Shown here: piece after piece, positions 59,171 through 64,000 of the stretch
Position numbering within the stretch: position 1 is the first letter of the stretch
Layout of the letters: each line of letters begins with the position of its first letter
Source: Choristoneura fumiferana
Lineage: Eukaryota > Arthropoda > Insecta > Lepidoptera > Tortricidae
DNA: 64,000 nt
Assembly (NCBI RefSeq): GCF_025370935.1
Contig: NC_133489.1
Location: 23,861,167-23,925,166, forward strand
Reading direction: 5' to 3'
Translations under genes and position numbers: made by a program
The notes under the pieces: generated by a model
Seen by the model: only the letters and a program-made list of their open reading frames with translations
What the model was told of the DNA's origin: nothing
Database searches by the model: none

Positions 59171-59226
59171 AACCCCTTAAAGGTATTATAATTAGATTAG
59201 ATTAGATAGATAAGCCAAAAACTTAC

Positions 59227-59449
59227 CAGGTCCTAGATGTCTGAAGCAAGGTCCAGCCGGGTCCAGCCCAACAAGTAAGGAGATGTTCCGGCCAGTTAAC
59301 TGGCGGTAGTTCTTGGCTATGAAGCTCATAGTGTGCCCCCCCAAACTGAGACCCACCAGCTCAAGCTTCTTGGGTCCAGACCGACGCTGGTCAGGTTGGC
59401 GAGCATCTCAGCTACGTGAAACCGATGCGACGTGTGTAACGTGCAGCCC
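59227..59449 (-). CDS. Lipase exon 3 (nucleophile and catalytic Asp; frame break)
   Basis: The acceptor is TTCGTTTCAG and the donor CCTG|GTAAGT. Entry in phase 2 gives AARYTRRIGF, then a stop if read on. One base later, the frame reads HVAEMLANLTSVGLDPKKLE, LVGLSLGGHTMSFIAKNYRQ, then NISLLVGLDPAGPCFRHLGP. The frame change is at about 59,409-59,413. The GxSxG serine and the DPAGP aspartate are intact. It may be an assembly indel or an inactivating mutation. Confidence 0.8.
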
Positions 59450-61702
59450 TGAAACGAAGTCTAGCTTTATTGTGGAAATAGAAATACAATCGGGCAAAGT
59501 CACCGCTCCTAGCGCTATAACAAGGGTCCGAACATGACGTTCCTAATAGAAAATTGGCAAAGCGTTATTTTGCATAATTATTAATCGCATAACATTAATT
59601 CGCATACTTAACTGAATATTGGCAGTATAAACATAAAATGTTTATTTTTATTGTCTATCTATATTGTTTTATTTACTTAATTAGTCGGTTTTGCCCTGAT
59701 CCAGCTAAATCACTCACACTATGTATTTAAGTTATACTTAATTGTGTTGTGCATATTTCAATTATCTGGATTAATTATTTTATTATGCCACCACAAACAT
59801 CTATTTCAGAAAACTCGCTCTTACGTTGGGTAACCCATGGCAGTAAACTCTTTAGTTTCCAATATTAGAACATTATAGCCAAGCTTCTTGTAGATCTCAG
59901 CCATAGACCACCCTAAGAACGCTGCTAAGAACTCCACGTATCCTGGGACAAACATGAACGTCTTCTTCTCCAAGTCAAACCCTGGATTCTTGGCAATGTC
60001 AGCTGCATGGTAATAGTCGTAACGCGTCCATGTGGCCTTGGAGATGCTGTCAGGATCCATAACTAAGATAAAGATGCTCTTCAGGCTTTCCGGCTCGATG
60101 GATACTGGTTCCGTTACACCTGTACCTGAAGATGGAAGACAAAGATTTGTCGAGAAAGATTACAAAAGAACTTTATCGATGCTCCAGGTTAGCTCATGAT
60201 CAAAGTCCCGTTAGATGGCACTCATTTCAATATTTTATTTATCTGTTTTTTTTCGTTCATTATGAAGTAATTTTTTCACCAATAACTATTTGCTAGAGAA
60301 CCTTAGTGCAACCGATTTTTTGACCACATACTCGAAATGAATTAACAAAGACGCGTCTAGCGTAAATGCGATTGTCTACGAGTATATGTTGGTTTCAATG
60401 GTTACTTGGTAACACAACGAAATACTGGTGACACCAAGCGATTATAAAAACCAACATAATGGCAATCTCAATTATAGCTAGCGTTTTTTGTCACACTAGA
60501 TGGCGCACTGTTGCGTGAGGTTTTTAAGTATGGCTTTCAAAGTCTGTTTTTACGGGTGTGAAAACAAAGTTTAGATTAAAATCATATTTAATACACCTTA
60601 AAACCGTACCATAAAATATCGAGCATGCCACAGTGTTGCATAGTCCCCGTTTTGTTCGGAAAAAAGGGAGGACAAAGGTTTCCGAAAGACAAAACTGTCT
60701 CAAAACACAGACATTCATTGCTCCGGAACGCATATTTGCCATAATTAATTTCAGATATTGCATTCAAAATATTCACAAAATTATTCTAATTATAAATAAA
60801 CCCGCGTCGCGTAGCTCACCCAAAAACTATGAGATTTGACATTTCGGAGACCTCACGCTACACTAGCGCCTCTAGTGGCGAATTCATACGCGATAGCCCT
60901 CATAACGCTAGGGGCGTCTTGTTATTATATTTTGAGTATAAAATACGAGTATCAACATAATATTTTTGTACTTTTTAATGATGAAATTTTTATATCTTCT
61001 TATGCCATTTAGTGTTGTGGATGAATAAAGTTAATTATATTATATTCTACTAGCGTTTACCCGCGGCTTCGCACGCGTAAATCATTAGATGCAGCAGTTG
61101 AATTGAAATTCCGGGATTTTATTATATTCTCGTGGAAATTCCCTAAAATTACATCGTGGTTTTCATTTTAACGTTAAATTGAAACACCCATGCCAAATTT
61201 CATGACTCTAAACCCAGCGGCTGTTATTTCGAGATTTTATCCCTATGCCGTGGGAATATCGGGATAAAAAGTAGCCTGTGTTATTCCAGATTTCCAGTTG
61301 CCTACATATGAAATTTCATGACTCTAAGCCCAGCGGTTATTATTTAGAGATTTTATCCTTATCCCGTGGGAATATCGGGATAAAAAGTATCCTATGTTTT
61401 AATCTAGGTTACAAACTAAATTTTTGCCAAATTTCATCCAAATCCGTCTAGCCGTTTTAGCGTGAAGAAGTAACAAACATACTCACTCACTCACTCACAA
61501 ATTAGTAAGATTCTAATGTCAAGTCAAAATGAAATTACGTAACCATTCTTGGTAGTCGGATATAAAATAATATGAAATTATACTCACAATCAGGCAGAAA
61601 ATCCAAACTGAAGCCCTCCATGGACGCATCGTAATTTACCGCGAAAACTGGCACAAGATAATTCACGACCAAGAACCCAACTTTAAAGAAACACATTCCC
61701 AT
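59227..61702 (-). CDS. Pancreatic-type (neutral) lipase, 5' part, three exons
   Basis: The joined exons encode a secreted alpha/beta-hydrolase. The order is signal peptide, an N-terminal domain with FMFVPGYVEFLAAFLGW, then the nucleophile motif GLSLGGH (GxSxG) and GLDPAGPCF with the catalytic Asp. The family hydrolyses acylglycerols or phospholipids outside the cell, in gut or body fluid. Phases match at both junctions (1, then 2). Exon 3 has one apparent missing base. The exons that should carry the catalytic His and the C-terminal part were not found to the left, so the gene is partial, broken or misassembled. Confidence 0.8.
59825..60125 (-). CDS. Lipase exon 2 (N-terminal domain)
   Basis: The acceptor is GATGGAAG-like CATCTTCAG and the donor CCAAC|GTAAGA. 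It begins by completing Cys, then TGVTEPVSIEPESLKSIFIL, VMDPDSISKATWTRYDYYHA, DLEKKTFMFVPGYVEFLAAF, LGWSMAEIYKKLGYNVLILE and TKEFTAMGYP. The F-V-P-G-Y segment corresponds to the oxyanion-hole strand (usually H-G-[FYW]), here with P-G-Y. The exon is fully open. Confidence 0.85.
60486..60890 (+). mobile_element. MITE with THAP-like coding remnant (possible P-element relative)
   Basis: CTAGATGGCGCACTGTTGCG, then TGAGGT at the left is inverted as ACCTCACGCTACACTAGCGC, then CTCTAGTGGCG at the right. Inside, an ATG at 60,532 reads MAFKVCFYGCENKV then stop, and another at 60,626 reads MPQCCIVPVLFGKKGG, then QRFPKDKTVSKHR. The C-x-x-x-C-x-N start and the RFPKD phrase resemble a THAP zinc finger, the DNA-binding domain of P-type transposases. 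It is broken and short. Confidence 0.35.
61190..61510 (+). repeat. Retroelement-derived repeat with two tandem modules
   Basis: AAATTTCATGACTCTAAACC, then CAGCGGCTGTTATTTCGAGA, GTGGGAATATCGGGATAAAA is repeated about 120 bases later as AAATTTCATGACTCTAAGCC, CAGCGGTTATTATTTAGAGA, GTGGGAATATCGGGATAAAA. It ends AAATTTCATCCAAATCCGTC with an ACTCACTCACTCAC tract. The region lies between lipase exons 1 and 2. Confidence 0.7.
61588..61702 (-). CDS. Lipase exon 1 (start and signal peptide)
   Basis: The ATG at 61,702 gives MGMCFFKVGFLVVNYLVPVF, then AVNYDASMEGFSLDFLPD. There is a Lys near the N-terminus, a hydrophobic core and a likely cleavage after VFA. The donor GATT|GTGAGT ends in phase 1, matching exon 2. 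A second in-frame Met lies two codons later; either could be used. Confidence 0.75.
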
Positions 61703-61934
61703 TTTGCCTTTTTCAAACTGCCAATTAAAAAAACGAATATCTATTAAAAATTTGAAACTACACGCAGATAGAACCTGGGTAAATGATATTATTATTTTAT
61801 AACAGTTTAATGTCAGGGAAATTATAGCATTATTAAATGTTTGTTGTAAAAAAAATCAATGCAAAATTAGCTTTATTTTAGTTGTGAAGCGTGTGTCTAT
61901 CCACTTGATTTGTGATGGAATTGTTGTAAGTACC

Positions 61935-62047
61935 TACGGTCACAAGCGTTAATTTGGGACCCATTTCTTGAGAAAATCCTTTGAATTGTATACAAAATGA
62001 CAGATGTTCGATCTTAAGTGGGTACCAAATTAACGCTCGTGACTGTA
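61935..62047. mobile_element. MITE (TACGGTCAC.AGCGTTAATTTGG ends)
   Basis: ACGGTCACAAGCGTTAATTT, then GGGACCCA is inverted as GGGTACCAAATTAACGCTCG, then TGACTGTA. A partial relative is at 7,751-7,830. It lies just upstream of the lipase start. Confidence 0.75.
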
Positions 62048-62644
62048 CCTAATTGGGTGGTTGGCTGGGCAAAAAAAGATGATTCTAATTAGTCTGTCAG
62101 TGGTGCCAGGAAATATTGGAAACATATGTTTTTTTTCTTTTTTCAATCAAACAATACAAATAAAACAAAGATGAATTGCGTCAAAGGGTCTCTCCACATC
62201 TATCGACGCGGAACCTGCTTAAGCCGATCAAAATAGTAGATTGTACAACAAGAGAATAAAAGGAGCCATTTTACCCCAGACGTTCATATTCATATTGAGA
62301 CATGTTGAGAGGAAAATGGGTTTAATGCTCGAGTTTTACACTGCTTTTCACTTCAATTGCGAGGTGATGAAATAACAATAGTGGAAACATTGTTCACTTA
62401 TTAGGTACCTTTTATTTTTCATGTATTGCTAATATAATTATAAATATTTAGTTTTATTGATTTGTTTTGATTTATTTGATTGATTTTTAGTTTTATACAA
62501 ATTAAAAATTATTAAATAAATATAAAAAAACATTTTTGTTTATGGCTGTTCACACCTGATTGGTCTTAGACGAAGATTTTACTTTATGCACTAGAGCATT
62601 AAAAGTCCAGAAGATCAGCATAAACAAGAACTTTACGAGCATGA

Positions 62645-62795
62645 GAAGTGAAAAACTCCTTATGTCCACGCAATAAGAGCGAAAAAGACGTCAACGCGTC
62701 GGCAGGCGTCGGCCGAGCCAACACGAGCCGAACCACGACTTGTTACGACTTGTTGTTGTGTAGCTCTTATTGCGTGGACATAAAGGTTTTTTCTA
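62645..62795. mobile_element. MITE (CCTTATGTCCACGCAATAAGAGC ends)
   Basis: AACTCCTTATGTCCACGCAA, then TAAGAGC is inverted as GCTCTTATTGCGTGGACATA, then AAGGTTT. The loop is GC-rich with GTCGGCAGGCGTCGGCCGAG. Confidence 0.85.
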
Positions 62796-62929
62796 TCGGC
62801 TTTTGCCGACTCCGCGTCTCTAGATGTGGGGAGACCCAAAGTTCGAGATTGGGACCCATGACATCATGCCGTGCTAAAAACGGGCGCACGGCTTGTTTTC
62901 ATGCGGAACTTCAACTGTCTATCTTCCTC

Positions 62930-63270
62930 TTCTTCTTATGGCTCTCCATTACTGGAGGTCTGCCGTCAGCTCTGCGAACTGTTTCCGGTCTCTAGCCAAG
63001 CGAAATAGCTTTTCAAAGCTGGCTATTCCTGTACATTCGCGCATATATTGCGAAGCCAGGACTTCTTTCTTCTTCCAGCACGCCTCTTTCCCTCAACTTT
63101 GCCCATCATTATTGATTGCAGGAGTTGGTATCGGGTATTTCTAATTACGTCCCAAGTAGCCAACTTTACGTAATTTGATGGTTTTTAATAGTTCTCGGGT
63201 TTTTCCAGCGTGCTGTAATACAGTATCGTTGGTAACTTTCTGTGTATAACAGGCTATATCTTTATCATTA
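62930..63270 (-). mobile_element. Non-LTR retrotransposon, decayed 3' end
   Basis: On the - strand the frames encode KVTNDTVLQHAGKTRELLKT, then IKLRKVGYLG, a stop or frame change, then MMGKVEGKRRAGRRKKSWLR and FEKLFRLARDRKQFAELTAD, then LQ and a stop. The G-K-x-E-G-K-R-x-x-G-R-x-x-x-S-W phrase is typical of the C-terminus of LINE reverse transcriptases. A GAAGAAGAAG tail follows at 62,930-62,937. Confidence 0.65.
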
Positions 63271-64000
63271 TTTGTTTAATTAACCAAGGATTGACACTCA
63301 CCGGGGTTCAGCTGAAAACCAGCGCTGCAGCCTTGGTTACAGGGCTACGGCACATGCTGAGCTGAGTCTTTTTGGCATCACACCATAGCACAACGTCTCT
63401 AATTTTTATCTCTTCTTCTATTTATATTTTTACTGTGTCTTTGTTGTGATGCAGTGTGGTTTGTATGTCAATAAATGTTTTAAGTTTGTGCTTGAATAAA
63501 TATGTGTGCGATGTTTTCTGATGATTTAACTGATGAACTAATAAGAAGTATGTAGGACACTACTGAGATTATTTGATTTAATTTTATTTAATTGATGAAG
63601 TGCATGTGCGAAAGGCACAATTGAAAAAACTCCATAAAGCATTGAACACGTGTTTATGGTGTTTAAATTTATATAATATTTTATTGAAATAATTTATATT
63701 TACGACCAGGGTGGGTAAAGGTTAAGTGTTTTTTTATCTGAATTATTACACAACGCGTAACTATACGGAATGTTTAGATATTATAGTCAAATTTGCAATA
63801 GTCAAGGGGAAAGGAGTTCTTGGTATTTTTTTCATTTTTAATACAAATTTCATTTTATACTTTTTTTTGCTGACTGTATTTTTTGTTGACTGTAGGTACT
63901 TGTATTGTCACCCAAACTACATTTGCTCACCAAATTTCAAGTCGATGACATTAACCGTTGAAAAGTTCCGCCCTGTGGAGACGACCCTGGCCGGACTACC
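63271..64000. other. End of window, no gene recognised
   Basis: The - strand LINE may extend to about 63,390, where TTGGTTACAGGGCTACGGCA and GCATCACACCATAGCACAAC lie, but I cannot read a confident protein. The rest is AT-rich. Confidence 0.4.

Larger units (their letters stand above)
46211..59226. other. AT-rich region without recognisable host genes
   Basis: No exon of the receptor and no other host gene is seen. The stretch holds a large palindrome (47,109-48,060), LINE ends (50,673-51,110; 52,118-52,365), tRNA-headed repeats and several fold-back elements, listed separately. Short frames such as those at 48,807 and 49,926 have no domain and no splice partners. Confidence 0.5.

Noticed and set aside
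62648..62995. 115-residue + strand frame
   Set aside because: It joins a MITE to the antisense of a LINE end, so it is not a gene.

Overview
The window looks like nuclear DNA of a lepidopteran insect (moth or butterfly). It has an AT-rich background with long introns, (TTAGG)-type repeats, and many short elements of the kind common in Lepidoptera: fold-back elements, tRNA-derived SINEs, RTE- and Jockey-like LINE remnants, and copies of a repeat carrying a GGCCAAGTGCGAGTCGGACT-like core. There is no bacterial gene layout, operon or CRISPR array.

The only large gene is a Dscam-family cell-adhesion receptor on the + strand. I could follow 20 coding exons from 17,635 to 45,635. In order they give a signal peptide split over two exons, nine immunoglobulin domains (Ig1-Ig9), fibronectin III domain 1, and the first part of FNIII-2. 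Splice phases match at every junction, although five exons need a one-base frame correction. Single exons stand where Dscam1 has its hypervariable clusters, so this is a non-hypervariable paralogue (Dscam2/3/4 type). The exons are extremely GC-rich (long runs of GCG, GGC and CTG codons), while introns are AT-rich and full of transposons. The five frame breaks all lie in G/C runs, and four look like one missing base, which fits assembly indels better than a pseudogene. The 3' half (rest of FNIII-2, FNIII-3/4, Ig10, FNIII-5/6, membrane segment, cytoplasmic tail) is not in the window.

Layout: 1-17,385 is upstream DNA with repeats and no recognisable gene. 17,386-17,649 is a probable 5'UTR plus first coding exon. 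17,650-26,976 holds two long introns around the signal-peptide exon. 26,977-45,635 is the ectodomain region. It is interrupted by a 5'-truncated LINE (about 32,480-35,140, - strand) that lies between two copies of the Ig2 second-half exon and its flank. A 100-N scaffold gap lies at 46,111-46,210. 46,211-59,200 is AT-rich and dominated by fold-back elements, LINE ends and tRNA-like SINEs. 59,227-61,702 (- strand) holds the first three exons of a secreted pancreatic-type (neutral) lipase; its third exon has a frame break and I found no later exons. 62,645-64,000 is repeats.

I see no convincing new multi-gene system. The observations most worth checking are the duplicated Ig2 exon around the LINE, a 42-bp minisatellite that has multiplied a 5' splice donor nine times, an exon bracketed within a few bases by two fold-back elements, and a tRNA-headed repeat whose copies show paired (compensatory) changes in two stems.
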